From: a virus
Virus record (IMG/VR): IMGVR_UViG_3300045921_000956
Coordinates: 1-35,054 of that record
Length of the DNA stretch: 35,054 nt
Strand: one strand, 5' to 3'
Under the pieces are notes generated by a model. That model searched no databases, was not told the DNA's origin, and saw only the letters and a list, made by a program, of their open reading frames with translations. Below are positions 1 through 8,759 of the stretch, piece by piece. Within the stretch, counting starts at the first letter, position 1, and every line of letters starts with the position of its first letter. Made by a program: the position numbers and the translations under genes.

Positions 1-90
1 CAGCGCACACTGGCCGGAGAGCCGGGCAACCTGCCAGCGGTGACGGGAGCGCAGGGTCCGCGCGTGCTCGGCGCCATCTACCCGGCGTAA
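1..90 (+). CDS. 3' end of a probable host gene (partial)
   Basis: Frame 1 on the plus strand is open from the first base to a TAA at 88-90 (29 codons, ending ...LGAIYPA). It runs opposite to all phage genes and stops 35 bases before the predicted prophage end, so it is best read as the tail of a flanking host gene. The visible piece is too short to assign a family. It could also be a chance open frame, because high-GC DNA often lacks stops over 30 codons. Confidence 0.4.
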   Translation, partial: QRTLAGEPGNLPAVTGAQGPRVLGAIYPA

Positions 91-124
91 CCCTCCATTT
101 GGTCCTGCAAAAGAATACGGGGGC

Positions 125-173
125 TGTAATGCGCCACTTAAAATGAGATTTTGCGCCACTTGATTTGAAATGG
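125..173. repeat. Predicted prophage right end with two tandem transposase-binding units
   Basis: A TG dinucleotide at 125-126 is followed after 5 bases by two directly adjacent 22-bp units, 130-151 and 152-173, both beginning TGCGCCACTT and then AT-rich (aaaatgag.. and gatttgaa..). Mu ends also start with TG and carry 22-bp MuA sites beginning about 5 bp inside, with R1 and R2 adjacent. The repeat is seen directly; its role as transposase sites is inferred from position and geometry. The 5 bases before it (ggggc, 120-124) would be the target duplication if the end is placed correctly. Confidence 0.65.
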
Positions 174-204
174 CTATAAACCCGCCTTTTGGGGCAGTTT
201 ATAG
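174..204. terminator. Inverted repeat between the phage end sites and the methyltransferase stop
   Basis: Perfect 8-bp arms CTATAAAC (174-181) and GTTTATAG (197-204) flank a short GC-rich centre. On the plus strand the hairpin is followed by ggcatttttt, which resembles an intrinsic terminator that would stop host transcription entering the prophage. On the minus strand it lies just after the methyltransferase stop but has no good U-run. The hairpin is visible; terminator activity is inferred. Confidence 0.45.
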
Positions 205-212
205 GGCATTTT

Positions 213-1028
213 TTACCGTCCGCTCAGGGGCTTCATCCGGTAGTTGTCGATTAAAAGCTCGGTCACCAGCTTGTCCCTTTTGGCTGTGCCCAGGCTATAG
301 TGGGTTGTCACGGACCTGATGCGGAAGCCGGAGAACAGCTTGCGGATCTCCGGGGTGTCGTTGATGGACATGATGAACTTGCCCTTCAGCTTGCGTAAAC
401 AGGCCGCCAGCGTTGCGAAATCGCTCCGCTGGAACAGACCCTTGCCGTAGTGGTTCTCGCAGCCGTAGTACGGCGGGTCGATGTAGAAGAAGGTGCCCGC
501 CCGGTCGTACCGATCGATCAATGTCGCGAATGGCATGTTCTCGACGTAAACCCGAGCCAGCCGGAGATGCGCTGCGGACAGGTCTTCCTCGATCCGCAGC
601 AGGTTCAGCTTTGGCGGTCGATCGGCCGAAATGTCCATCATCGGCGACCATAGCTGGGAACGGAATCGGGTGCGGATCAGGTAGTAGAACCGCGCCGCCC
701 GCTGGATGTCGGTCAGTGTGGTCGGGTCCACGCGCTTCAGGCGCTCGAACTCTTCCCTCGAGACCAGCACCCACTTGAAGTAGCGGATAAACTCCTCCAG
801 GTGATGCTGGATTACGCGGTATAGCGCGACGAGGTCGAGGTTGATGTCATTGATCACCTCGATCTGGGATTCCGTCTTTTTAAAGAGCAACCACGCCGCG
901 CCCGCGAATACCTCCACGTAGCACTTGTGGCTGGGAATGAGCGGGATGATTTTCCCCGCCAGCAGCGACTTGCCGCCCACCCATGAAATGATGCTTTTTC
1001 CGTCTGTCGCTGTCGTTACTTTTCGCAT
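213..1028 (-). CDS. D12-class DNA adenine N6-methyltransferase (Dam-like)
   Basis: The 271-residue product has the features of the D12 adenine methyltransferase family: W16-V-G-G-K near the N terminus, the AdoMet-binding VEVFAGAA segment (residues 38-45) and the catalytic DPPY at 184-187. It should transfer a methyl group from AdoMet to the N6 of adenine in a short DNA site; GATC is the common Dam target but the site cannot be read from sequence. It is the last gene before the right end, where Mu carries the DNA-modification gene mom, so protection of phage DNA from restriction is the likely role. An AAGAGG ribosome site lies about 7 nt before the ATG. The gene sits behind a ~160-nt leader with strong hairpins, suggesting post-transcriptional control. 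Confidence 0.9.
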   Translation of the reverse strand: MRKVTTATDGKSIISWVGGKSLLAGKIIPLIPSHKCYVEVFAGAAWLLFKKTESQIEVINDINLDLVALYRVIQHHLEEFIRYFKWVLVSREEFERLKRVDPTTLTDIQRAARFYYLIRTRFRSQLWSPMMDISADRPPKLNLLRIEEDLSAAHLRLARVYVENMPFATLIDRYDRAGTFFYIDPPYYGCENHYGKGLFQRSDFATLAACLRKLKGKFIMSINDTPEIRKLFSGFRIRSVTTHYSLGTAKRDKLVTELLIDNYRMKPLSGR

Positions 1029-1056
1029 TGCGAGCCTCTTGATTTTGGTCTTCGTG

Positions 1057-1094
1057 CTAGGCTCTCTCTGCCGCGTACGTGGCAGGGGGCCTAG
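1057..1094 (-). promoter_or_regulatory. Hairpin in the methyltransferase leader (proximal)
   Basis: CTAGGC (1057-1062) pairs with GCCTAG (1089-1094), and inside it CTGCC (1068-1072) pairs with GGCAG (1081-1085) around an 8-nt loop containing CGTACG. It lies about 30 nt before the methyltransferase start codon in the mRNA. Such a stem could govern translation or RNA stability, but that is inference. Confidence 0.5.
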
Positions 1095-1125
1095 TCCTGA
1101 CTCGCTGGTCTGGTCAGCGGGTTAA

Positions 1126-1164
1126 GGGGCCGGCGCGATGTTCGCGCATCGCGTCGGTCGCCCC
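1126..1164. promoter_or_regulatory. Long GC-rich hairpin in the methyltransferase leader (distal)
   Basis: GGGGC-CGGCGCGATG (1126-1140) pairs with CATCGCGTCG (1147-1156) and GCCCC (1160-1164), with a 3-nt bulge and a 6-nt loop. On the plus strand it is followed by ctcttttt, so it could be an antisense-direction terminator. On the minus strand it sits just after the upstream gene's stop and could act as a partial terminator or regulatory stem separating the methyltransferase from the tail operon. Direction of action is not decided by the sequence. Confidence 0.5.
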
Positions 1165-1191
1165 CTCTTTTTCAGTGGTTGCCGGTCTCCA

Positions 1192-1548
1192 TCAGCAGTG
1201 ACTCCCTTTCGGGTCGAACGGGTTGAGCAGGTTGCCGCAGATGAACGTCGCCACAATCCGCCGGCGTGACTCGGCCGGCAGATCCGCACGGATTCGCTTC
1301 AGCGTCCCCGTCAGCAACACATCGCGCGGCCGCCACCAGGCAAGCAGGCAAAAGTGCAGGTTGAGCAGGGCGTCGCAGACCAGGCCGATGGGCAGCACGA
1401 TCCAGTAGGCGATGAACCGGGCAAAGCCGGTCAGCTTGTCGCGGTTGCCGGCAAGGGTCATCACCGCCAGATACAGCACCCAGGTGGCGATGATGAAGGC
1501 GATGTCGTAGCCGATCCATTTCAGGACGGTCAGCCCGGCGGCAGTCAC
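1192..1548 (-). CDS. Small membrane protein of unknown function
   Basis: The 118-residue product starts at GTG, overlapping the previous stop as GTGA. Two hydrophobic stretches (about residues 9-34 and 44-72) suggest membrane insertion, followed by a basic region and a C-terminal end NPFDPKGSHC. Similar small proteins with an FDP..HC tail occur near tail genes in other phages, as I recall, but their job is not established. Position between the fibre genes and the methyltransferase gives no firm function. A second long frame at the same place is a shadow. Confidence 0.7.
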   Translation of the reverse strand: MTAAGLTVLKWIGYDIAFIIATWVLYLAVMTLAGNRDKLTGFARFIAYWIVLPIGLVCDALLNLHFCLLAWWRPRDVLLTGTLKRIRADLPAESRRRIVATFICGNLLNPFDPKGSHC

Positions 1549-1934
1549 AGCTTCGCCCTTTCAACGCGGATCAGGTCATCGACTTCCTTGCATCTTTGAT
1601 ATAGCCGTGTTTCCTTGAACTGCGGGAACTGATCTCCGAAACCGATGAAGAACTCGCGCAGGGCGCGGTGCGTGATCGGGTTGACACGCTCGATAGATAG
1701 AATGGTCTTGACTGGCTCAGGCAGATTGTCGGCAACCGGAGGCCCATCATCCTCATTATCAACAACAATCAAGTCGCCGCCTTGTTCGGCAATCGTCCTG
1801 AAAATTTCGAACTCAGGGAACGGCGCAGGAACGTCGATTGTTCTTGAGTGCGCTTCGCGCGCTGCCAGATATTCTGCAAGTTTTGCCCTGAACTCCGGCT
1901 CCGGGCATGGAAGCTGTGACTTGTTGACTAGCAT
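1545..1934 (-). CDS. Hypothetical protein after the tail fibre, possible fibre assembly factor
   Basis: The product is 129 residues, soluble, acidic in the middle (VVDNEDDG) with a helical-looking C-terminal half. It follows the collar-domain fibre gene by 16 bases and has a strong AAGGAG site 6 nt before its ATG. Fibre assembly chaperones often occupy this position, but I see no diagnostic motif of those families, so the role is a positional guess. AT-richer codon use than its neighbours, shared with the fibre gene, suggests the two were exchanged as a unit. Confidence 0.7.
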   Translation of the reverse strand: MLVNKSQLPCPEPEFRAKLAEYLAAREAHSRTIDVPAPFPEFEIFRTIAEQGGDLIVVDNEDDGPPVADNLPEPVKTILSIERVNPITHRALREFFIGFGDQFPQFKETRLYQRCKEVDDLIRVERAKL

Positions 1935-1950
1935 CTCACACTCCTTGTTC

Positions 1951-3045
1951 TTAAGTTTTAATAATCTTCAACACCACCGCAGACGGTTGCAGGTTGTTGT
2001 GTGCGCCGCCACCGCCTTGCGATGAAATAGTGTGCGTGTGGTCTGAAGAAACTGCTGCATTATCTGCGCTGGGGCCAATGTCGTTTATATCTTGCGCAGA
2101 TGTGACGTTTATAAACATTGCTTGACTCGAACCGCCAGTAATACCGCCGTGATTATGAGAGGGCATCTCTCCTACCGAGAGCGTATGCGTCTCAGAACCT
2201 CCGGTATTTCCAACAGAATTACCTAGCGTTCCTGTTCCTGTTCCGCCAGAACCAACAGCAACGCGGCGGCGAAAATCTGGCAATGTGAACGTAGTCGAAC
2301 CATCGCCGGCACCCCAAGTCGTTCCGATAGCGGCGAAGAGCGCTGCATAAGTCGTTCGGCTTACGTTTGCTCCATTGCATTGCAAATAACCACTCGGGAC
2401 GGCGGTGCCGGCAAAATCCACTATCGTTCCAGGTTGAACAAACTGTGCACCATCAATCCCAGATAAATCTGTCAACGCTGCGACGACGTTAATGCCATCG
2501 CATAAGAGTATTGCACGCTTGCCTTGCGCGACCACGATGCCGCTGCCGGCGGCGGTCTTCACTGTGACCGTAAACGCGCCACTGGTGTTGTTATAAACTT
2601 CCCACTGCCACTCGGTTTCATCCACGATGACATTAATATTGCCGGTCAGCACCCCGGTCAGGATCAGCTGATGGCAGCGCTGCTCCAGCGCGGTCAGCGT
2701 GACGTTCGAGGCGCCGGCGACCGACTTGCTGACCTGTCGCGGCAGCGACAGCCATGCCGGAAAGCCGCAGCGGATTTGGACGTTGGCGTTATTCCAGTTC
2801 ACTGCGGCGCCGCCGTTGCTGCTGGCCACGATATGCGTGCGCTGTGCGCGGTTCGGGCCTGACACGTAGGTGTAAAGCCCGGCCTCCCAATTGATGCCGT
2901 CCGTGACGTATCCGGGAAAATAGTTGTTCGCGCCGATGACCGACAATGGCTGAAACCCGGTCGATGCGCCGGTCACCGTATATTCGCCGGTTCCAGTGAT
3001 GTTCGCGTTGTCGAGGACGCGCTCTTTTGCGATCATTTTTGCCAT
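1951..3045 (-). CDS. Tail fibre protein with phage tail collar domain
   Basis: The 364-residue product has an N-terminal adaptor-like domain (about 1-95), a middle beta-rich region, and a phage tail collar domain at about 205-262 (PGTIVDF...PSGYLQCNG...FTLPDFRRR). The C terminus is Gly/Ser/His-rich with SHNHGG and SDHTHT, typical of fibre tips. It should form part of the distal fibre used for host attachment. Its first ~95 residues resemble the N terminus of the protein at 22637-23779. The 3' half is AT-richer than surrounding genes, consistent with exchange of the receptor-binding part. Confidence 0.88.
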   Translation of the reverse strand: MAKMIAKERVLDNANITGTGEYTVTGASTGFQPLSVIGANNYFPGYVTDGINWEAGLYTYVSGPNRAQRTHIVASSNGGAAVNWNNANVQIRCGFPAWLSLPRQVSKSVAGASNVTLTALEQRCHQLILTGVLTGNINVIVDETEWQWEVYNNTSGAFTVTVKTAAGSGIVVAQGKRAILLCDGINVVAALTDLSGIDGAQFVQPGTIVDFAGTAVPSGYLQCNGANVSRTTYAALFAAIGTTWGAGDGSTTFTLPDFRRRVAVGSGGTGTGTLGNSVGNTGGSETHTLSVGEMPSHNHGGITGGSSQAMFINVTSAQDINDIGPSADNAAVSSDHTHTISSQGGGGAHNNLQPSAVVLKIIKT

Positions 3046-3047
3046 GT

Positions 3048-3818
3048 TTAAAGTCTCTCTTTAACCGTGAAGCGGTTGCGAAAAATCCGCGCGTTCTGGT
3101 GGACCAGCGGCTGCAGCTCGGTGAGCAGCCCCCACACCGACTGCTCGGCGAGGTAGGCGCTGGTCAGGCTGTTCTGCACCACCAGCACGTCCCGCACCAC
3201 GCCCGCGGCGCGCGCGAGGGCAAACGCGTTGTCGTACATCTCCGCTTCGTTCATCCAGTTCAACTGAAAAGTCAGCACGCGGCGCTGCGCGCGCACGTCC
3301 GGGAAGGATTGTCCGCCGCGCGACTCATCCACCGGGCTAGGATCCATCGTGGCGATCTGCCAGCCATACTCCTGATTGCTCGACGGCTGCCAGCGCGGGC
3401 CGAGGAACACGCGGCCCACCTGCAGGTTGTCGGCGAGCGTCGCATCGGCAATGTCCAGCCGCCAGTAGCGCGCCGTGGTGGCCGTGAAGTCGTGATAGCT
3501 CGCGCCGTACCCCGTCTTGGCCGTACTGCCCAGCGCGCCGGTGTCGAGCAGCAGTGAGGAGAGCGCCGCGGGATCGACGTCCGACGCGCGCAGCCGGATC
3601 GTCGCCGCCGCGCTGATGTTCGCGCCGATGATGCCCAGCAACTGGCATTGCAGCGACGCCCGAAGGTCAAAGGTCAACGCTGCATCCTTCACGCCTGGCG
3701 CGGTATGCCACCGGCGCACCACATGCGGATGCTGCACGTTGGCCCCCGGCAAGGTCGTCAGCTCCGAGCTGGCCGACAGCAGCGCATCGTCCGCGCGGTT
3801 GATCCAGCCGATCAGCAT
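3048..3818 (-). CDS. Distal tail protein (minor tail component)
   Basis: This 256-residue protein sits between the 547-residue tail protein and the fibre, separated by only a few bases from each. The sequence is beta-rich (RYWRLDIADA, VGRVFLGPRW) with a jelly-roll-like look, as in discoidin or carbohydrate-binding domains found in phage tip proteins. It probably forms part of the tail tip. I cannot match it to a named family with certainty; the assignment rests on position in a siphovirus-like tail cluster. Confidence 0.75.
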   Translation of the reverse strand: MLIGWINRADDALLSASSELTTLPGANVQHPHVVRRWHTAPGVKDAALTFDLRASLQCQLLGIIGANISAAATIRLRASDVDPAALSSLLLDTGALGSTAKTGYGASYHDFTATTARYWRLDIADATLADNLQVGRVFLGPRWQPSSNQEYGWQIATMDPSPVDESRGGQSFPDVRAQRRVLTFQLNWMNEAEMYDNAFALARAAGVVRDVLVVQNSLTSAYLAEQSVWGLLTELQPLVHQNARIFRNRFTVKERL

Positions 3819-3831
3819 GCGCGCCTTTCCG

Positions 3832-5475
3832 TCACACGATCACCCGCAATTCGGTCTTGACGCCGCGCGCCGCATGGCCGACCACCCGCGCATCGGCACC
3901 GAACTGCAGGCGGTGCCGCGGGTCCGACAGATGCACCACGCTGCCGATGTCGGCGAGGAGGCCATGCAGCGGCACGGTGACGCGGAGCAGCCGCCGTGAC
4001 ACGCCCCACAAGGAAAACAGCCGTGCCGCTTCGGCCTCGGCATCCGCGGCATCGCGGAACAGGGCGGGCCGTGTGCCATAGTCGCGGGCTAAAAGATGAC
4101 GGCTTTTAATGGCAACGTCTTCGCGCGCAGCCACGCGGTGCGGCTCCGCGGCAAAACTCCGGTCCGCATCGGTCGCCAGCGCCGCCAGGTCGGGCTGCAC
4201 CGTATAGTTGCGCCCCCAAGCCACAGCGACCCGCCACGCAATCGGGTCCACCGCCGCAGGCAGCGGCTCGCGGGAGAGCTCGATGATGTCCTGGTTATTA
4301 AACGACGCCGCGGGCGCGCCGTTGGCCGCATCGATGATCGCGGTCGTGAAGGTGCCTGTGCGCGAGAACCCGCCGAACGCGCCGATGCCGGTCAGCAGTT
4401 CGTCCAGCACTTCCGCTGCCGTGACGCTCTCCGCGCCGATGTAGTAGCCGACAGGAGCGATCGCCACGCCGTCGAGATTGGCAAACGCGGTCGTGTCGAT
4501 CTCGCTGGTGTACAGTTTTGAAGCGAGTATGCGCTGCGCGATCACCGCCGTGCGGTCGGTGTAGCCGGCTGGCGGCGCGTCGCCTTCCACGTCGCAAGTC
4601 ACCTTGCCATCCGGCGCGGCACCCAGCCTGAACGTGCCCGTCGCCAGATCCGGCTGGTATTCACCAGGCGCCGGCGCGCCGAGCACCCGCGTCAACGCCA
4701 CGCCGCGATCCCGCACCGCGGGCACGTCCTGAATCGCACCGTCGTGCACCTGGTAAATCAGGTTCACCGCATCGACCAGCACCGGGCTGACATTGGCCAC
4801 CGCGCCCCAGCACAGCGGCTTCGGCTTGCCCTTCAGATCCGCACCGCCGTCGAGCCCGCCGGTGCCGCCGTAGGTGTTCGACTGCACCGGCAGCTCCAGC
4901 CGCGCCATGCCATCGGAGAGCTGGATGCGGAAGCTGTCGTCGGTCACCGTCCCGCGATCGAACACACCGCTGAAATACAGTCCGAAGTCGGCATAGTCAC
5001 CATCGGCCGGACCGATCAGCACGCGCACCGGGCGACCGTCCAGCGCGTACTGGTCGAGCAGTTCGTCCAGCGCGCCGTCCGCGTTCGAGAGAGTCAGTTC
5101 CGCGGAAACCCGCGCCAGCCCCGCGACGCCGTCACGACCGATGATCGCGCGCGACACAGCGACGTCACCCTTCAGGCGCGGCTCGTAGTGCAGCCCCAGA
5201 TCCAGCCGCGTGTAGCCGTTCGAGCTGTAGCGCAGCGTCTGCACGCCGCCCGCGGATACCGCCGCAGCGCTGCCGAAACCGGACTCGCTGAAGGCGTGGT
5301 CGCTGAACGCGCCCGACACGCCGCCGCTCGCCGCCAGCGACAGCGCCTCGATCTCCACCAGAAAACAGCGCTCGATGCCGATTTTGGCCAAAAACGCACT
5401 GAACGCCGAGGTGTCCAGCGGTGTGAAGCCATGCTCGCCAAAACCGAATTCGCCGAATGCGCCGCCGCTGAACAT
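3832..5475 (-). CDS. Tail tip / baseplate-hub-like protein
   Basis: The 547-residue product begins with a Phe/Gly-rich repeat (FGEFGFGEHGF, echoed at SESGFGS) and then a long mixed alpha/beta region. It follows the tape measure directly: its start codon overlaps the tape measure stop region at 5475. In long-tailed phages the gene after the tape measure encodes a distal tail or tip protein that caps the tube, and that is the likely role. The family is not recognised at motif level. The GFxE N-terminal pattern is shared in style with the repeat fibre at 21534-22634. Confidence 0.78.
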   Translation of the reverse strand: MFSGGAFGEFGFGEHGFTPLDTSAFSAFLAKIGIERCFLVEIEALSLAASGGVSGAFSDHAFSESGFGSAAAVSAGGVQTLRYSSNGYTRLDLGLHYEPRLKGDVAVSRAIIGRDGVAGLARVSAELTLSNADGALDELLDQYALDGRPVRVLIGPADGDYADFGLYFSGVFDRGTVTDDSFRIQLSDGMARLELPVQSNTYGGTGGLDGGADLKGKPKPLCWGAVANVSPVLVDAVNLIYQVHDGAIQDVPAVRDRGVALTRVLGAPAPGEYQPDLATGTFRLGAAPDGKVTCDVEGDAPPAGYTDRTAVIAQRILASKLYTSEIDTTAFANLDGVAIAPVGYYIGAESVTAAEVLDELLTGIGAFGGFSRTGTFTTAIIDAANGAPAASFNNQDIIELSREPLPAAVDPIAWRVAVAWGRNYTVQPDLAALATDADRSFAAEPHRVAAREDVAIKSRHLLARDYGTRPALFRDAADAEAEAARLFSLWGVSRRLLRVTVPLHGLLADIGSVVHLSDPRHRLQFGADARVVGHAARGVKTELRVIV

Positions 5476-8400
5476 TATGCGGCCTCCCGCAGGCGGCGCT
5501 GCTCGGCCAGGATCTCGTTGAGTATCGCATTCTGTTCCGCGAATTGCTTTTTTAACTCCGCGATCTGATTCTGTGATGCCTCGATCACCGACACGTCCAC
5601 GTCGCGCAGGATCTCGGCCTGAATGCCCTGCTGCTTCGCCAGCAGCTCGTTCAACTGCCGGTTGCCCTCCAGGAACAGCGCTTGGAATTCAGGGCCGGAC
5701 GCGCCGACGTCGCGGCCGATGGTCAGCGCCTGCTGCAGCACCGAGCCGAAGCTGCTGACCGCGGTGAGATCGCCGCCCATCCCGCGCTGGTAGGTGTCCT
5801 CGAGCAGCGAACGCGCCGCGCCCAGCCGCGACAGCGGCGACTGGTAATCGGAGACCGCCAGCGCATTGCGCGCGCTCTCCAGGCTCGTGATGCCGAGCTG
5901 CCCCGGCAGTCCGCGCACCGCGCCGGCCAGCGCCTGCGTCTGCCGCGCTTCGGCGACCCGCAGCTGCTCCTGCACCTGCACCAGCCGCACCAGCGTCTGC
6001 GTCGCGGATTCGTTCGCTTGGGCAAATTGCCGCAGCCTCGGCATCAATGTCAGTGCAATTTCGTCAGAAATTCCAGACAACGCCTGGGTGAATTGGGCGG
6101 TGAACTCCGGCAGCCCCTGCCCGACCATCGCGCCGCCAGAGAACGCCACTGTGCCGCTAAATCCACTCAGCTTGCCCGTGTCTAGCCCTAGACTGCTTCC
6201 GAGTTTCTCCATCGTCTCGAATAATGCGCCGACGACACTATTGAAGGACTCGTAGACTTGAGATGCTGATCCTGGGCCGTAGATGTCCGGCGCCTGTTGC
6301 CATCTAAACCCGGTCTTGCTGTTTCGAGACGTGCCGTAAAAATCTCCCTGGAATCCCTGCTTTGACACCAGGCCCTCAACGTCATAGCCGGTCCAGCTCG
6401 CCGGGCCGCCTTTACTGCCGCCGAACGCGCCGAGCATCGACGCCGCGGCGAGCGCGATGCCGACGTAAGGCAGTGCGGTGGAGATCGCCGAAGCACCGAC
6501 GGCGCCGGCACTGGAGGCCGTAGCGCCCAGCCCGGCAAGACCGAATTCCCTGGTCTGCGCCGCGAGCAGCGCGGCCTGCGATCCGGCCGCCGACGACGAC
6601 AGCCCCAGCGCCGTTGAATACGCGCCGGCACTGCTGAAAAGCCCGCCGGCCGACAGCACCGGATTGAGCAGGTCGCCGATGCCGGCGTTGAATAACCCGC
6701 CGCCACCGCTGAGACTGGCCGCGTTGCCGAGGCCGGGGATGCCAAGCCCGCCGAGCGTGGCGCCGACGGCGCTGGTGATCGGCGATACCAGGAACTTCAC
6801 CACCGGCTGCAGGATGGTGGTCTTGGCCATGTTCTTCAGCGAATCAAAAAAATTGCGCGCGAACGATTTGCCGCCCTCGAAGCCGCGGAAGATCGAGTCG
6901 GTCAGGCCGCGCGCGAGCTCGTCGTTGAAGCGTTTCTGCTCTTCGAGCATCTCCTTGCGTTTCTCGGCTGCGGCCTTCGCGGAATAAACCTCGTTGAGCT
7001 GCTCCCTGTAGCGCTGGTATTCGTTGGGGTCGAGGACGTTCTTTTTCTTCTCGAGCTCGAGCAGGGCGATGCGACGCTCGCGCTCGGCGTTCGACAGCCC
7101 CATCAGTTCGGTCTCCAGCTTTACGCGCTCGATTGCCTCATACATCGCCACGTTGGCCTCAGCCTGCGCTTTGCTGGCGTTCACGTTGATCTGCCGGATT
7201 TCCTCCTCAATGCGCGCATCCTCTTCGGCCAGCTGGAGGTAGTTCTTCCGGGCCTCGCTGGCGCGCTTGATCTCGACGATCTGTCCCTTCAGCGCCAGCA
7301 CCTCGGCCGTCTGCGCCGCGGTCAGCTTCATCGTGCCGTCGGTGAGCTTGCGCACCAGCGCGTCGTATTCGTTGCCGTCGCCGGTGAGCTGCGCCAGTTC
7401 GTTCTGCAGCTGGGTGATCAGCTGCGCGCCCTGATTGTCGGTCTGCTTGGCGAATTTCGAGCGGATGCGGGCCTCGCCCTGGGCACGCTGCGCGGTGGTC
7501 AGGTTTGCCTGATTGGCCAGCGCGGTCCATTTACGCAGCTCGGCCTCCAGCTTCTCGTTGTCGGTCATGAACTGCGACATGAACTGGCGGGCTTTTTCCT
7601 GCGCGTCGAGCGCCTCCTGCGCCGCCCGCCGATTCTGGTTCGACGTGCTGACGACGCTGCGTTCCCCGCCGTAGTCAGGCGCGCCGGTCTCACGCATTTT
7701 CACGACGTTGAAAGTGCTATACCCGACCGTGAAGAAAGCCAGCTTGTCGAGCCAGTCGCCTGACTCGACCACATTTCTCGCGTCTTTCAAATACTTCGCC
7801 AAAGACGCCATCACGCCGGCCGCAGTGCCCCCGACCGTTTCGGTCTTCCCAAGGGCCTCCAGCAAATCATCCCAGCTGTTTTTCAGATCGTTGGAGGCGC
7901 CGCGCAGACCCTTGTTCATGGCCTCGGCCACGCCGTCGAGGCCCTGCGACTTCATCACATGCAGGATCATGGTGATGGCCTCAGCCTGGCGGCCGGTCTC
8001 GACCATTTCCTTGATCATGTTCTTCTGTGCCGCTGTGAAACTGACCCCGGAGCGGGTCAGCGCGGTCAGCCCCTGTTCAGGGTGCTCCATCGCCTTGCCG
8101 AGCTGGATCATGGATGACGCGAGATCGTTGCCGGTGAGTGCAGAGAGATTGGCCGCCATCTCCAGCGCCGGCTCAAAACTCTCGCGGCCCACCTGCTTGA
8201 AGGTGAGCAGAATGGCCATCGACTTCTTGATGGTCTCGTCGCTGATGCCCAGCCGCGATTGCATGCGGCTCGCCATCTTGTCGAGCTGGTCGCCGGTGAA
8301 GCCGGACGCATAGCCGGTACCGCGCAGCACGGCTTCCAGCCGCAGCTGCGCCTGTTCGGATTCCGCGGCGGCGGCAACCGATGCCTTCAGCGAAGATACG

Positions 8401-8759
8401 AGGGCGACGCCCAGCGCTGTGCCGGCCGCGGCGGCCGTAATCCTCACGCGGCCCAGCATGGCGACCTTCCGGTCGTAGGCGTCAATGGCGGCAATCGACG
8501 CCTGCACGCTCTGCCGCTGCGCTTCGGTCAGCTTGTGCTGTGAGGATTCATAGGCCAGCGTCTGCGCGCGGGTCATGCCCAGCGTGTCGGCCTGCTTGCG
8601 CAGCTGCTCGGTATATTGCCGTGCCGAGCGCTCGGCGCCTTCGTTGCCGCGCTTCGCCGCAGCGCCCAGCTCGCTGAACGCGCGCTTGCCGGACTCGACC
8701 GCAGCCTGCAGGTCGCGATTTTCGGCGGTAAATGTAATGCCGAGGACCGGCCCGCTCAC
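5475..8759 (-). CDS. Tail tape measure protein
   Basis: At 1094 residues this is the longest protein in the window. It is helix-rich with Ala/Gln/Glu-rich coiled-coil stretches (for example about 520-640), a hydrophobic segment near 108-125 and Ala/Gly-rich hydrophobic stretches around 680-800, as in tape measure proteins that set tail length and reach the host membrane at DNA entry. It follows the two-frame tail chaperone region and starts at GTG overlapping that stop as GTGA. The length implies a long tail, and with no sheath gene in the window a flexible non-contractile tail is expected. Confidence 0.92.
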   Translation of the reverse strand: MSGPVLGITFTAENRDLQAAVESGKRAFSELGAAAKRGNEGAERSARQYTEQLRKQADTLGMTRAQTLAYESSQHKLTEAQRQSVQASIAAIDAYDRKVAMLGRVRITAAAAGTALGVALVSSLKASVAAAAESEQAQLRLEAVLRGTGYASGFTGDQLDKMASRMQSRLGISDETIKKSMAILLTFKQVGRESFEPALEMAANLSALTGNDLASSMIQLGKAMEHPEQGLTALTRSGVSFTAAQKNMIKEMVETGRQAEAITMILHVMKSQGLDGVAEAMNKGLRGASNDLKNSWDDLLEALGKTETVGGTAAGVMASLAKYLKDARNVVESGDWLDKLAFFTVGYSTFNVVKMRETGAPDYGGERSVVSTSNQNRRAAQEALDAQEKARQFMSQFMTDNEKLEAELRKWTALANQANLTTAQRAQGEARIRSKFAKQTDNQGAQLITQLQNELAQLTGDGNEYDALVRKLTDGTMKLTAAQTAEVLALKGQIVEIKRASEARKNYLQLAEEDARIEEEIRQINVNASKAQAEANVAMYEAIERVKLETELMGLSNAERERRIALLELEKKKNVLDPNEYQRYREQLNEVYSAKAAAEKRKEMLEEQKRFNDELARGLTDSIFRGFEGGKSFARNFFDSLKNMAKTTILQPVVKFLVSPITSAVGATLGGLGIPGLGNAASLSGGGGLFNAGIGDLLNPVLSAGGLFSSAGAYSTALGLSSSAAGSQAALLAAQTREFGLAGLGATASSAGAVGASAISTALPYVGIALAAASMLGAFGGSKGGPASWTGYDVEGLVSKQGFQGDFYGTSRNSKTGFRWQQAPDIYGPGSASQVYESFNSVVGALFETMEKLGSSLGLDTGKLSGFSGTVAFSGGAMVGQGLPEFTAQFTQALSGISDEIALTLMPRLRQFAQANESATQTLVRLVQVQEQLRVAEARQTQALAGAVRGLPGQLGITSLESARNALAVSDYQSPLSRLGAARSLLEDTYQRGMGGDLTAVSSFGSVLQQALTIGRDVGASGPEFQALFLEGNRQLNELLAKQQGIQAEILRDVDVSVIEASQNQIAELKKQFAEQNAILNEILAEQRRLREAA

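Noticed and set aside
213-1028. Mu mom-type modification gene
   Set aside because: DPPY and the VEVFAGAA segment identify a D12 adenine methyltransferase; only the genome position resembles mom.
1057-1164. Possible tRNA gene in the methyltransferase leader
   Set aside because: The stems do not form a cloverleaf with T-arm and acceptor end; two independent hairpins explain the region.
4744-5568. 274-codon plus-strand reading frame opposite the tail tip gene
   Set aside because: Low-complexity antisense product, no ribosome site, and it spans the boundary of two real genes.
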